64,000 bases of DNA from Listeria ivanovii subsp. ivanovii (GTDB taxonomy: Bacteria; Bacillota; Bacilli; Lactobacillales; Listeriaceae). The first letter of the stretch is position 1. The number at the start of each line of letters is the position of its first letter. The stretch lies in assembly GCF_900187025.1 (NCBI RefSeq), contig NZ_LT906478.1, positions 2,340,001 through 2,404,000 on the forward strand, given 5' to 3'. This document shows, one piece after another, positions 35,936 through 44,936 of this stretch. The notes under the pieces were generated by a model that saw only the letters and a program-made list of their open reading frames with translations, did not search any database and had not been told where the DNA came from. A program made the translations under genes and the position numbers.

Positions 35936-38900
35936 CTACTGCGTTCCTCCTTCTATATCCATTTTTGTTAATATCGTTTCTGTTTTTTCATTTGTTAAAT
36001 GTCTATATTGATTACTCGTCAATGATGGATCAAAACTACAAAATGAACGAAATCCACAAAATTGACATGGAGTTCTTTCTTTTAATTTGTACGGATTTAT
36101 CGAAACTGCACCATCGAGAATTTTATTTCCAGCTTCTTGATATTTATTACGTACAAATTGACGCATTTTGTCAAACTCGTTTCTTGTCGCCGTTCTTGAT
36201 CTAGCACTGAGTTCTCCATTTTGCTTGATTTCAGCTGGGATGATAGTCGATGATTTTCCTTTTTCAAGTGTTGTATCCATTAAGGAAACAGCAACTGGGT
36301 CAGAAAGAATCAATCCTTTCATTTTAGAACTTTTCTGTACTTCTTTAGCAAGCTGATCCTCCGTTAATTCTTTATCAGATTGAACAAACTGGTTATGCAT
36401 ATGGAAATAAAGTACTCCTGCTGGTTCCGCGTCTTTCCCAAGCATTTTCTGCGCGTTCATTACAACAATATCTAAATATGTTAACATCTGAAGCGCTAGT
36501 CCATAATAAACCTCTGTAAGCGCCAAATCATGTGAGCTAGATTTGTAATCAATAATACGTAGGAAAGTGCGATTATCCTGCTCTGCAACATCAATTCTAT
36601 CAATTCTTCCTTGTAAAAGTAACTCACTATTTGATTGTAATGGTATTTTCAATGGTGGAATATCACCTTTTAACCCAAAATCCACTTCTAATCCTACTGG
36701 TCTAAAGGCACTACTTTTTGCTTGTTCATTTAAAACCGTTGTCGCTCTTGTAATTATTTGGAGTAATTTATATTGAATATATTCCATTCGCTTAGAGCTT
36801 AGTAAAATTTCATGTTGGATTTTAGGTGCTAGAAATGTCATTGCAATCTTTGCTAAGTGCTTACATTCTTCTACATTTAAGCTTCCCCAGTCCATATTAT
36901 TGCGTTTCAACTCTGCTGAAATCCATTCCATCGCCGCATGAAAGATTTCTCCCATATCTACTGCTTGGAGTTGGAAATGTGCTCTTTCTTCTAATTTCAA
37001 ACCATATTGAGCAAAGTGCTGGAATTCACAACTGAAAAACTTCTCCATTCTAGAAACACTTGCATGGATATTTTCACCAAATAAGCCTTTCGCTGTTGCT
37101 TCTTGTAAAGGCGCTGTTTTATTTTCATAATATAGGCTAGATAATACTTGTTTCGCCGTTTTAGATTCTTTCTTATCATCAAAGTAACTATTATATGCAT
37201 CCCACCACACATTTGATACAGGATAACCACGTTTATACATCTGTAATTGGCTCGTGAGTAACCCTAATACAGCCTGTTTCGAGCGAATATAGCTACTTTG
37301 TTCTTCATCATTTAATAAACTTGGGTCTGTTAAATAAACTGCTTCACTCAAGTTTTTAAATTGTCCTTTTATTTTGCGAAGGTAGTTTGATTCGGTTAAT
37401 ACTTTTCCTTCCTCATCTGCAGCTGGATAGCTAAGAAACAGCTTATCACTTGGCAAACTAACTATTTTATAAGCTAATAGATCTTCTTCCCCAATATTAT
37501 TTTTAGCGGATGCTTTTAAATTACTATTTTGTTCCCGTAAAAAGTCCCGGTCTTGATCTGATAAGATTCCTTTGTCTTTTTGACGCAGTGGCATCACGCC
37601 ATCATTCATTCCAATCGCAAAAATAACTTTCATATTTAATAACTTGGCATTTTCCATATCGGATAAAACGACTTGATCTAATGCTGGTGGTAATAGAGAA
37701 AACTCTAGTGCATCCAGGCCAGTCATAACTATTTCTATAAAGCTAGTTAAGTCTAGCGATTCTTCTCCCAAAACTTCAACAAATTCATCCAAAAGTGCTG
37801 AAATAGAATTCCAAGCTTGCTCATGTTCACGTGCTAGTTCCAGATAGCCATTGTCTTCCGCTACCCTTCTCCAAGATTCTAAATGCTCCACTGCTTGGAC
37901 TTGCTCAATATAATGGTATAAGGCTAGCGCAAATTCTTGTCCTGTACTTGCTCTAGTTAAATTCATTTCTAATGTTGAAAGTGGTATTACAATACGATTC
38001 CGCATTTCATTAATAATGTTTTGTGTACTTAACTCTTCATCTGTTTGAGGTAAAACATTGGTAGAGAGGCCTCGGATTTTCCGATAAATCCAGTCACCTT
38101 CTTTCTCCCACTTCCATTTATTTTGAATTCCATTTTCAAGTACATAGTTTTCCAGAATATCTGATTTACGGCGCATATCTGCTGCCTCTTCCGTAATATC
38201 AAAAAAGAACTCTGTTTTAACAGCTTGAAAAATTGGTTCATATTTCCAATTAAATTGAATTGCATCTAAGCTTGAGCGGATAAACTCAATAAATGGATGT
38301 TTAGCCATCGCTCGCTTCTTATCTATAAATATAGGAATATCATAGGCTTCCATTACTGTTTCAACTAAGACATCATAGTCCCCTAGATTTCTTGTTAAAA
38401 TAGCAATATCTTTATAGCTATAACCATTTAAAGTAAGCTTTCGAATTTCGCGGGCAATCCCTTCTATTTCAGCACGTCTATTATTAGCTTGATGAATGCT
38501 TAAATTCGTTGCTTCCCCTTCAAAAGCTGCGAATTTATTTTGTCCCCAAGTATTAGTTAAAAACTCTAACGATACTGTTTTCGCTCGTTTATTTTCAGTT
38601 AGTAACTTATCTTCTCCTACATCAATATTATTTAATTTAGCTATTTCTAATAAAGCAAGATATGTTTCTGTGCTCGCTTTAAACATGCTATATTCTTCTA
38701 ATCCTTCTCGAATGTTAGGGACATTCAATGTAAGTGAAACAGTCACTTTATCGCATTTTTGCATTAATCTTTCTATCACAGTTAATTCTTGCTTAGAAAA
38801 AGAATTAAATCCATCAATAATTATTTCTGTGTCATTTAGATAATCACTCTCAGTAATTTTTTCAGCTAAAAGCCTTAAATAATCCTCATTTTCAAGAAAT

Positions 38901-39409
38901 TTACCCGTCAACAACTCTTCATATTTTTGATAAATCAATGAAATATCATGCACTTTATTAGTTACGCTTGTCGGTAACGTTCTGGCGCTTTCCTCTAAAT
39001 CATTAATTGAAATCTCTTCTTGTTTCATTTCTTTAAATAAATTGGCAAGCTCTGTATAAAAGCCTTTTCTAGAAGTAGCTCTGGAAAAAACTTTCAATTC
39101 TTCTTTTTTGTCTAAAGCTGCCTTTCGGATAACCATTTCAATGCCTGTTTTACTTAGGAATGTTTTAGATAATCCGCCCGTTTCCTGAAGTATCTTCCAG
39201 GCAAGCCTACTAAAACTAAAAATTTGTGTTCCCATCATCCCTGCAAGTTTTCCCTTTTTCAAAAAATGAGTTTCCATTTGAAAAGTCATTTGATCTGGAA
39301 CAATAAAGATATACGTTTTTGAATTTTGTTTAATTTTTGCCCCTACTTCATTCATTAGATGTGTTGTTTTGCCTGTTCCTGACCTTCCAGCAATTATTTG
39401 AAGTGTCAT
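35936..39409 (-). CDS. addB: ATP-dependent helicase/nuclease subunit B
   Basis: A 1157-residue inactivated helicase with a second nuclease. An N-terminal Walker A is [12 protein letters not shown]. The nuclease has [13 protein letters not shown], and four iron-sulfur cysteines are visible: one in [11 protein letters not shown] and three in [14 protein letters not shown] near the C-terminus. It recognises Chi and cuts one strand. ATG 39409 follows GGTGAGGAT. A LexA box lies 12 bases upstream, so the operon is probably SOS-induced. Confidence 0.95.
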   Translation of the reverse strand: MTLQIIAGRSGTGKTTHLMNEVGAKIKQNSKTYIFIVPDQMTFQMETHFLKKGKLAGMMGTQIFSFSRLAWKILQETGGLSKTFLSKTGIEMVIRKAALDKKEELKVFSRATSRKGFYTELANLFKEMKQEEISINDLEESARTLPTSVTNKVHDISLIYQKYEELLTGKFLENEDYLRLLAEKITESDYLNDTEIIIDGFNSFSKQELTVIERLMQKCDKVTVSLTLNVPNIREGLEEYSMFKASTETYLALLEIAKLNNIDVGEDKLLTENKRAKTVSLEFLTNTWGQNKFAAFEGEATNLSIHQANNRRAEIEGIAREIRKLTLNGYSYKDIAILTRNLGDYDVLVETVMEAYDIPIFIDKKRAMAKHPFIEFIRSSLDAIQFNWKYEPIFQAVKTEFFFDITEEAADMRRKSDILENYVLENGIQNKWKWEKEGDWIYRKIRGLSTNVLPQTDEELSTQNIINEMRNRIVIPLSTLEMNLTRASTGQEFALALYHYIEQVQAVEHLESWRRVAEDNGYLELAREHEQAWNSISALLDEFVEVLGEESLDLTSFIEIVMTGLDALEFSLLPPALDQVVLSDMENAKLLNMKVIFAIGMNDGVMPLRQKDKGILSDQDRDFLREQNSNLKASAKNNIGEEDLLAYKIVSLPSDKLFLSYPAADEEGKVLTESNYLRKIKGQFKNLSEAVYLTDPSLLNDEEQSSYIRSKQAVLGLLTSQLQMYKRGYPVSNVWWDAYNSYFDDKKESKTAKQVLSSLYYENKTAPLQEATAKGLFGENIHASVSRMEKFFSCEFQHFAQYGLKLEERAHFQLQAVDMGEIFHAAMEWISAELKRNNMDWGSLNVEECKHLAKIAMTFLAPKIQHEILLSSKRMEYIQYKLLQIITRATTVLNEQAKSSAFRPVGLEVDFGLKGDIPPLKIPLQSNSELLLQGRIDRIDVAEQDNRTFLRIIDYKSSSHDLALTEVYYGLALQMLTYLDIVVMNAQKMLGKDAEPAGVLYFHMHNQFVQSDKELTEDQLAKEVQKSSKMKGLILSDPVAVSLMDTTLEKGKSSTIIPAEIKQNGELSARSRTATRNEFDKMRQFVRNKYQEAGNKILDGAVSINPYKLKERTPCQFCGFRSFCSFDPSLTSNQYRHLTNEKTETILTKMDIEGGTQ

Positions 39410-39420
39410 ATCCTCACCAC

Positions 39421-39434
39421 CGAACGTATGTTTT
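39421..39434 (-). promoter_or_regulatory. LexA (SOS) box at addB
   Basis: CGAACGTATGTTTT matches the Gram-positive SOS box CGAACRNRYGTTYC at all but the last base. A promoter (TGGACA-N16-TAAACT, minus strand) lies just upstream, so LexA would block transcription. L. monocytogenes addAB is reported, as I recall, in the SOS regulon. Confidence 0.78.
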
Positions 39435-39514
39435 TATTTAGTTTACCATATTTATGCTATCTGTCCAGAACTTTTTTCGAAGGATTTTTCCCTTTAAAAT
39501 TTATAAAACAGCCC

Positions 39515-39550
39515 AAAAAAACTAAGATAGCTCTTACTATCTTAGTTTTT
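39515..39550. terminator. Terminator of the IDEAL-domain gene
   Basis: AAAAAACTAAGATAG pairs with CTATCTTAGTTTTT around 6 bases; it can work in both directions. Confidence 0.85.
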
Positions 39551-39558
39551 CATATATT

Positions 39559-39795
39559 CTACTCAAAAGCCAGCATTTCCTGTTGGATTTTATTCATTTT
39601 TTCTGTTAGTTGGATGAATTTCGCTTTGTCCCTATTATCGAGAGCCTCATCAATTTCAGCTCTAAGTTGTTCTAATTTTCTCTCTTCTAGGAGCATCGTC
39701 AGGAAGTATTCGATAAAAACATTTGTTAATTCTTTTTCTCCTTTAAGGACGCCCACCTGATTCATCAATGAATTAGAAAAATCACGCATTTCCAC
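39559..39795 (-). CDS. Small IDEAL-domain protein
   Basis: A 78-residue protein whose C-terminal 40 residues form the IDEAL motif (LRAEIDEALDNRDKAKFIQLTEKMN). The region EKELTNVFIEYFLTMLLEERK before it is helical. IDEAL proteins occur across Bacilli and may bind partner proteins; function is poorly known. The frame runs on to 39912, but GTG 39795 has AGGAG 8 bases upstream. It is divergent from comK. Confidence 0.8.
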   Translation of the reverse strand: MEMRDFSNSLMNQVGVLKGEKELTNVFIEYFLTMLLEERKLEQLRAEIDEALDNRDKAKFIQLTEKMNKIQQEMLAFE

Positions 39796-39894
39796 GACTA
39801 CCACTCCTTCACTCGTATTTATTACAATTAAAAACTGTAATATCCTAAGAAAAAACAGAAAACAGTTAGAAAATACAACTTTACGAAAATCTAA

Positions 39895-39922
39895 TGACTT
39901 GTAAATTCCCATGTGCTATAAT
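39895..39922 (+). promoter_or_regulatory. comK promoter
   Basis: An extended -10 (TGCTATAAT, 39914-39922) has TGACTT at 39895-39900 as the -35, 16 bases from TATAAT. It gives a leader of about 110 bases. Confidence 0.6.
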
Positions 39923-40041
39923 GACAAAAAATAGACTCGTAACTTACTTTGGTGCTTAGTTGTCACTTGAAATTATTGATTTGGGCGATGATTTTAGGTC
40001 ACTTCTTAGACATAAATACAAACATAGGAGAGTTGAATGAA

Positions 40042-40650
40042 ATGAAAAAAGAACCAATTAGTACTCAGTTTTATGAAGTAAACCCGCACACGATGATTAT
40101 TTTCCCGAAAAAGTCAGGAAGTATAGTCTATTCAGAAATTTATGAAGTTGATTCTCAGTATACTTCTAAATTTACCCCTTTTGAGTTAATTAAAACCAGC
40201 TGTAATTTTTTCGGTTCGAGCTATGATGGACGTAAGGAGGGCACTAAGCATCTGATTGGCGTTACCCATAAGCCACCTATCATTATCGATCCAGTCACGT
40301 CCACTTATGCATTTCCAACTGCAGCACCTAGTACATCAGAGTGCATTTGGATTTTCCCGCAGCACATTAAAGAATACCAAACAGTGGGATATAATCACAC
40401 TTTAATCAGATTTTCTAATCAACAAACTTTTGAAATTGATATGTCTTTAGCCTCTTTTAATAATCAAATTGCTAGAACTTCCATGCTACATATGAAATTT
40501 TCTCAAAAAATGCGTATGATGGAGAGTAATTTCCCTTCAATGAATATGTTTTTCCCACCAGCCACACTTGCGGCTGAAACAAGACGTTATTATAATACAA
40601 TGATTTTGGAAAATGATGATCCAACTAATTCAGACAAGTCCAAAAGTTAA
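40042..40650 (+). CDS. comK: Competence transcription factor ComK, intact
   Basis: A 202-residue ComK, full length compared with 192 in B. subtilis. Conserved features include IIDPVTSTYAFPTAAPSTSECIW split over two core segments. It binds A-T rich boxes and activates DNA-uptake genes. ATG 40042 has AGGAGAG 9 bases upstream. In many L. monocytogenes strains, EGD-e and 10403S included, comK is split by an A118-like prophage whose excision matters for phagosome escape. Here the frame is uninterrupted, so the attB site is empty. Confidence 0.93.
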   Translation: MKKEPISTQFYEVNPHTMIIFPKKSGSIVYSEIYEVDSQYTSKFTPFELIKTSCNFFGSSYDGRKEGTKHLIGVTHKPPIIIDPVTSTYAFPTAAPSTSECIWIFPQHIKEYQTVGYNHTLIRFSNQQTFEIDMSLASFNNQIARTSMLHMKFSQKMRMMESNFPSMNMFFPPATLAAETRRYYNTMILENDDPTNSDKSKS

Positions 40651-40656
40651 AGAAAG

Positions 40657-40690
40657 ACCAGCTATACAAGTTGATTTGTATAGCTGGTTT
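40657..40690. terminator. Terminator after comK
   Basis: ACCAGCTATACAA and TTGTATAGCTGGT form a 13-pair stem around 6 bases, followed by TT and a T-rich stretch; it is shared with the convergent XRE gene. Confidence 0.82.
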
Positions 40691-40696
40691 CCTCAA

Positions 40697-41053
40697 TTAT
40701 TTTTTATTCTCAATCGCGTCTGCAATTCGTTTTAACATTAATAATTCTTCTTCTGAATATGTATATGGTAATTCTAAATACCATTTCTCTAGTTCTGGAT
40801 TACCAATTAAAGGAAAGGCATTTACTGAATTTTTTTCTCGTAACCCTGCTACATCATCTAATAGGAAATCTGTTGTTGTTCCAAGAATTTCTGCTAGTTT
40901 AGCCAAAATAAAGATTGGCGGCCGGTGGTTATCGTTTTCATATTTACTAATGGTTGATGCAGTTGTACCAATTTTTGCTGCCAATTGCTTTTGGGTTAAT
41001 CTATTTTTCTTTCGTAAATGAATTAACTTTTCTCCAAATTCCAATATGCCCAC
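40697..41053 (-). CDS. XRE-family transcriptional regulator
   Basis: A 118-residue protein. The N-terminal helix-turn-helix (about 6-62) reads KLIHLRKKNRLTQKQLAAKIG then TASTISKYENDNHRPP; the C-terminal part ends in a helix (SEEELLMLKRIADAIENKK) that may dimerise. It is convergent with comK and follows the fru operon on the same strand. Its target is unknown. It could have a prophage-immunity origin, but its stable place beside comK suggests a host gene. Confidence 0.85.
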   Translation of the reverse strand: MGILEFGEKLIHLRKKNRLTQKQLAAKIGTTASTISKYENDNHRPPIFILAKLAEILGTTTDFLLDDVAGLREKNSVNAFPLIGNPELEKWYLELPYTYSEEELLMLKRIADAIENKK

Positions 41054-41102
41054 CTCACTTCTTTTCTATTATAGCAATTTTTCAGTAAGAATTCGAGAAA
41101 TC

Positions 41103-41142
41103 AAAAAAGAAATCGCCTTTTTTGTTTCAAAAGACGATTTCC
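41103..41142 (-). terminator. Terminator of the fru operon
   Basis: On the minus strand GAAATCGTCTTTTG pairs with AAAAAGGCGATTTC, followed by TTTTTTG. Confidence 0.8.
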
Positions 41143-41147
41143 GAATT

Positions 41148-43046
41148 TTATACAGTTGGGTTCTTGCGCAAAAAGCCAATTAATGCTGCACTGATTAATG
41201 TTCCGATAACAATAGCAATAATATAGAACCATGGTTGAGATACTAAGAAGATAACGAATACCCCCCCATGAGGTGCTAATACTTTAATATTCAGGAACAT
41301 AACGATTGCACCTGTGATTGCACTGCCGGCGATAAAACTTGGAATCATCCGGAGTGGATCTGCTGCCGCAAAAGGAATTGCGCCTTCTGTGATAAATGAC
41401 GCTCCTAGAATAGAATTTGTCAATCCTGCATCACGTTCTTGTGCTGTAAATTTATTTTTAAAAACAAGTGTTGCGACAAATGTTGCAAGTGGCGGAACCA
41501 TTCCTGCTGCCATTGTAGCTGCCATAATAGCACTCCCACCTGTTGCCACACTTGCTGCTAAGGTTCCTGTGGCAAAGATATAAGCTGCCTTATTAATCGG
41601 GCCACCTAAATCTGCCGCCATCATTGCACCTAGTAACAATCCAAGAATAACTGCATTTGTACCACTTAAACTATTTAAGAAATCATTTAACCAAGTATTT
41701 AGGGCACTCATTGGTACATTCAATAGCAACATTAACAGCCCGACTATTAGTACGGATAAAACCGGATAAAATAGTACTACTTTGATTCCATCTAACGTTT
41801 TCGGTAATTTTTTCAGTGCTAACTTTACTAATTCAACGGCATAACCTGCTAAGAAACCTCCTACTAATGCGCCAAGAAATCCTGCTCCACCAACAGAAGC
41901 AACCCCACCAGCTACAAACCCAGCTACAAGTCCTGGTCTATCCGATATACTATAGGCAATATAACCTGCAAACACTGGAAGCATAAATCCGAATGCCACA
42001 TCACCAATTTGTTTTAACAATGCTGGGATTTCATTATACGAGCCTAATTTAGCAAGCTGATCTTGTGGTACTCCGATTAATTGGTCTAACATGAAAGCAA
42101 TCGCAATGGCAATACCGCCTCCAATAACAAACGGAAGCATATGCGAAACACCGCTCATTAAATGTTTATAAATTTGTTGTCCAGCTGAAAGACCATCTGA
42201 ACTACTAGTTGCTTCACTACCTTCTTCTGCTTTATAAACAGGTGCTTTTCCTGAAATCGCCTCGTTTATTAGCTCTTCTGGTTTGTGGATTCCTGCAGCG
42301 ACTGGTTTAGCAATAAGATGTTTTCCATCAAAGCGAGGCATATCAACTTGTACATCTGCCGCGATAATAACACCATCTGCTTCAGCGATTTCTTTATCAG
42401 TCAATCGGTTCTCTACACCTCTTGAACCATTTGTTTCTACCTTGATTTTCACGCCTAACTGGTTAGCTGTTTCTTGTAATTTCTCTGCCGCCATATACGT
42501 ATGTGCAATCCCAGTCGGACAAGCAGTAACAGCCACAACTGATTTACCAGTATCTACACTTGAAGTTGGAGTAACAATCGTTTCTTCTGTGTCTTCTTGT
42601 TCTTTATTGAAAAGATTAATTACTTCTTCAGGTGTTTTAGCATCTTTTAAGCTTTGAACAAAAGCTGGGTGAACTAGCAATCTAGAAAGTGCCGCTAATG
42701 TTTCTAAGTGGGTTGCATTTGCACCATCTGTTGCTGCAATCATGAAGAAAAGGTGTGCTGGTTGACCGTCTAAAGAATTGTAATCTAATCCATTTTCACT
42801 TTTCGCAAAAACCACGGTAGGTTCATTAACTGCTTTTGTTTTTGCGTGAGGCATTGCAATTCCTTCACCAACACCGGTAGAACTTTGAGCTTCACGTTTC
42901 ATGATTTCTTCTTTAAAGAGGTCCGCATCATTAATTTTCCCTTTGGTTTTTAAGGAAGCAATCATTTCATCAATTGCCGCTTCTTTTGTCGTTGCTTTTA
43001 AAGACATAATCATAACATCTTTATTAAGTAAATCCGTAATTCTCAT
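41148..43046 (-). CDS. fruA: PTS fructose-specific EIIABC
   Basis: A 632-residue PTS permease with fused domains: IIA (1-150) with phospho-His H67 in GIAMPHAK; IIB (about 168-265) with phospho-Cys C176 in TACPTGIAHTY; IIC (about 290-632) with about nine membrane helices. It takes up fructose as fructose-1-phosphate, the substrate of FruK. ATG lies one base after the fruK stop and follows GGGAGGA. Confidence 0.95.
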   Translation of the reverse strand: MRITDLLNKDVMIMSLKATTKEAAIDEMIASLKTKGKINDADLFKEEIMKREAQSSTGVGEGIAMPHAKTKAVNEPTVVFAKSENGLDYNSLDGQPAHLFFMIAATDGANATHLETLAALSRLLVHPAFVQSLKDAKTPEEVINLFNKEQEDTEETIVTPTSSVDTGKSVVAVTACPTGIAHTYMAAEKLQETANQLGVKIKVETNGSRGVENRLTDKEIAEADGVIIAADVQVDMPRFDGKHLIAKPVAAGIHKPEELINEAISGKAPVYKAEEGSEATSSSDGLSAGQQIYKHLMSGVSHMLPFVIGGGIAIAIAFMLDQLIGVPQDQLAKLGSYNEIPALLKQIGDVAFGFMLPVFAGYIAYSISDRPGLVAGFVAGGVASVGGAGFLGALVGGFLAGYAVELVKLALKKLPKTLDGIKVVLFYPVLSVLIVGLLMLLLNVPMSALNTWLNDFLNSLSGTNAVILGLLLGAMMAADLGGPINKAAYIFATGTLAASVATGGSAIMAATMAAGMVPPLATFVATLVFKNKFTAQERDAGLTNSILGASFITEGAIPFAAADPLRMIPSFIAGSAITGAIVMFLNIKVLAPHGGVFVIFLVSQPWFYIIAIVIGTLISAALIGFLRKNPTV

Positions 43047-43047
43047 T

Positions 43048-43971
43048 TTAGTTCCTCCCTGTTATTTTAGTTATATTTACTTGCGGTAATAATTTATTGA
43101 TTAATTCAGCTTGGGCTAAATCTGTTGAGAATGCTGTAGCTCCACCAGTTGCAACGCCTGCCTCAAATGCTTTCAATGGATCTCTTGTTTTATCAAAAGC
43201 CCCAATAAATCCAGCAATCATCGAGTCACCTGCTCCAACTGAGTTTTTGAGTTCTCCTTTTAAAGCTTCTGCGAAATAGACATCTTCGCCAGTAAAGAAA
43301 AGTGCTCCGTCACCAGCCATAGATACAATGACATGTTGTGCGCCTAACTCCAAGCATTTTTTTCCGTATGGGATAAGTTCCTCTACACTATTCAACTGAA
43401 CATCAAATAATTCGGCTAATTCATGATGGTTAGGTTTAATTAAGATAGGCATGTTTGGGAGTGCATTTAGTAATTCTTGTCCTGTTGTATCAATCATAAA
43501 TTCAGCTTGTTTTTTTTTACAAATTCGGATTATTTTATTATAGAAATTATTTCCTAGTGAAGGTGGAACGCTACCTGATAAGATAACAACATCGTTTGCA
43601 GTTACTTTATCCATTACAGCAAAAAATTCATTAATTTCTTTTTCTGAAATTGTTGGACCCAAGCCATTGATTTCCGTTTCTTCACCATGCTTTAACTTAA
43701 TATTTATGCGAGTATCATCTTGCACTGTAACAAAACCAGTTTTCACGCCTTCATTTTTAAGCCAATCTTTAATAAATCCACCAGTAAATCCACCTAAAAA
43801 CCCTGTAGCAAGATTTGGCACATTTAATTGATTTAGAACACGACTTACATTGATGCCTTTGCCACCAGGTAATTTATAATCTTGTTTCATGCGATTTAAT
43901 TCACCAAGATTTAGCTGGTCGATTTGTACAATATAATCAATAGATGGGTTTAAAGTAATTGTATAAATCAT
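43048..43971 (-). CDS. fruK: 1-phosphofructokinase
   Basis: A 307-residue PfkB-family kinase: N-terminal MIYTITLNPSIDYIVQ, the GGKGINVSRVL substrate motif and catalytic NSVGAGDSMIAGF. It converts fructose-1-phosphate to fructose-1,6-bisphosphate. The ATG overlaps the fruR stop as ATGA, implying coupled translation. Confidence 0.94.
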   Translation of the reverse strand: MIYTITLNPSIDYIVQIDQLNLGELNRMKQDYKLPGGKGINVSRVLNQLNVPNLATGFLGGFTGGFIKDWLKNEGVKTGFVTVQDDTRINIKLKHGEETEINGLGPTISEKEINEFFAVMDKVTANDVVILSGSVPPSLGNNFYNKIIRICKKKQAEFMIDTTGQELLNALPNMPILIKPNHHELAELFDVQLNSVEELIPYGKKCLELGAQHVIVSMAGDGALFFTGEDVYFAEALKGELKNSVGAGDSMIAGFIGAFDKTRDPLKAFEAGVATGGATAFSTDLAQAELINKLLPQVNITKITGRN

Positions 43972-44720
43972 TTTTCTACCTCGATTATTTTAGTTTTTTG
44001 GATAAAGGATTCTTTTACTTCTGAAGGAATATAGTCTGTCACAATTGTTGCTTCTTCTAAAGAGAACATTTTAGAAAATTTAACTTCTGCAAACTTAGTA
44101 TGATCTGCTACAACAAACACTCGATTAGCTCGTTCTTTTGCAGCACGTTTTACAAAGGCTTCTTCCATATCAGGTGTAGTATAGCCATGTTCCGGATGCA
44201 TGGCATTAGTACCAATAAATGCTTTATCAAAATGATAGTTTTGAATGTTATCTAAGGCAACTGCACCAATAATTGCTTTTGTATGCACTTTCATTTTGCC
44301 CCCTAAAAGATAAGCATCAATATTTTGATGAACTAATTCTTCAATATGTGTTAAACCATTGGTGACTACAGTAATTTTTCGATTTGCTAAATGTTTAATT
44401 AACTCTAATGTAGTTGATCCTGCATCTAAATAAATGCAATCATTTTCTTCTACTAGACTAGCACAATATGCAGCAATTTCTTTCTTACTTTGAATGTTTT
44501 TGAATGATTTTTCATTCATACTTGGTTCTTGGTTATGTGAGGTAATAAGCTTGGCCCCACCGTGTACACGTTCGATTAGTCCTTGCTCTTCTAATTCGAT
44601 TAAATCACGACGAATAGTTGATTCAGATGTATTTAATTCTTCTACTAGCTCTTGTAATTTAATGACACCAAATTGCTCAATTCGTTCCATAATAAGTTGT
44701 TTTCGCTCTGCATTTAACAT
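43968..44720 (-). CDS. fruR: DeoR-family fructose operon regulator
   Basis: A 250-residue DeoR regulator: N-terminal helix-turn-helix (MLNAERKQLIMERIEQFGVIKLQ, then TSESTIRRDLIELEEQGL), a family signature, and a C-terminal sugar-phosphate sensor (IYLDAGSTT...GTNAMHPEHG). Fructose-1-phosphate is the expected inducer. ATG 44720 has GGAGGA upstream; the longer frame to 44795 is not supported. Three repeats between promoter and start are probable FruR sites. Confidence 0.92.
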   Translation of the reverse strand: MLNAERKQLIMERIEQFGVIKLQELVEELNTSESTIRRDLIELEEQGLIERVHGGAKLITSHNQEPSMNEKSFKNIQSKKEIAAYCASLVEENDCIYLDAGSTTLELIKHLANRKITVVTNGLTHIEELVHQNIDAYLLGGKMKVHTKAIIGAVALDNIQNYHFDKAFIGTNAMHPEHGYTTPDMEEAFVKRAAKERANRVFVVADHTKFAEVKFSKMFSLEEATIVTDYIPSEVKESFIQKTKIIEVEK

Positions 44721-44760
44721 ACTAGTTCCTCCATCCAAAGTTAGTGTATCATTTTTTTCT

Positions 44761-44809
44761 TTCAAAATCAACCATTTACATTCAAAATCATTCACACATT
44801 TCCAAATCC
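44761..44809 (-). repeat. Three phased direct repeats in the fruR leader (probable operator)
   Basis: TTCAAAATCA at 44761-44770 and 44781-44790 and the variant TTCCAAATCC at 44800-44809 recur every 19-20 bases, about two DNA turns. They lie between the -10 element and the fruR start, suggesting FruR binds cooperatively to one face and blocks elongation or promoter clearance. Confidence 0.6.
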
Positions 44810-44815
44810 ATTCAT

Positions 44816-44821
44816 ATTATA
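44816..44821 (-). promoter_or_regulatory. -10 element of the fru operon
   Basis: TATAAT on the minus strand, immediately upstream of the three repeats. A clear -35 is not visible at 17 bases, so activation or an imperfect -35 is likely. Confidence 0.5.
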
Positions 44822-44936
44822 GCATAAATACGTTTATAAACAGTCATAAAAGTGCAACCATTTGTTTTCTTATACAGTTATTACTTTTAGGAGTATACTT
44901 ATTTGGAAGATATATTTGTATATAGGAGGAAAGAAT

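Noticed and set aside
39949-40041. N-terminal extension of comK
   Set aside because: The extra residues are unlike ComK and lie before a clear ribosome site at 40026-40032.
40042-41053. Prophage remnant at comK
   Set aside because: comK is uninterrupted and neighbours are host-type genes; the XRE gene alone is not evidence of a phage.
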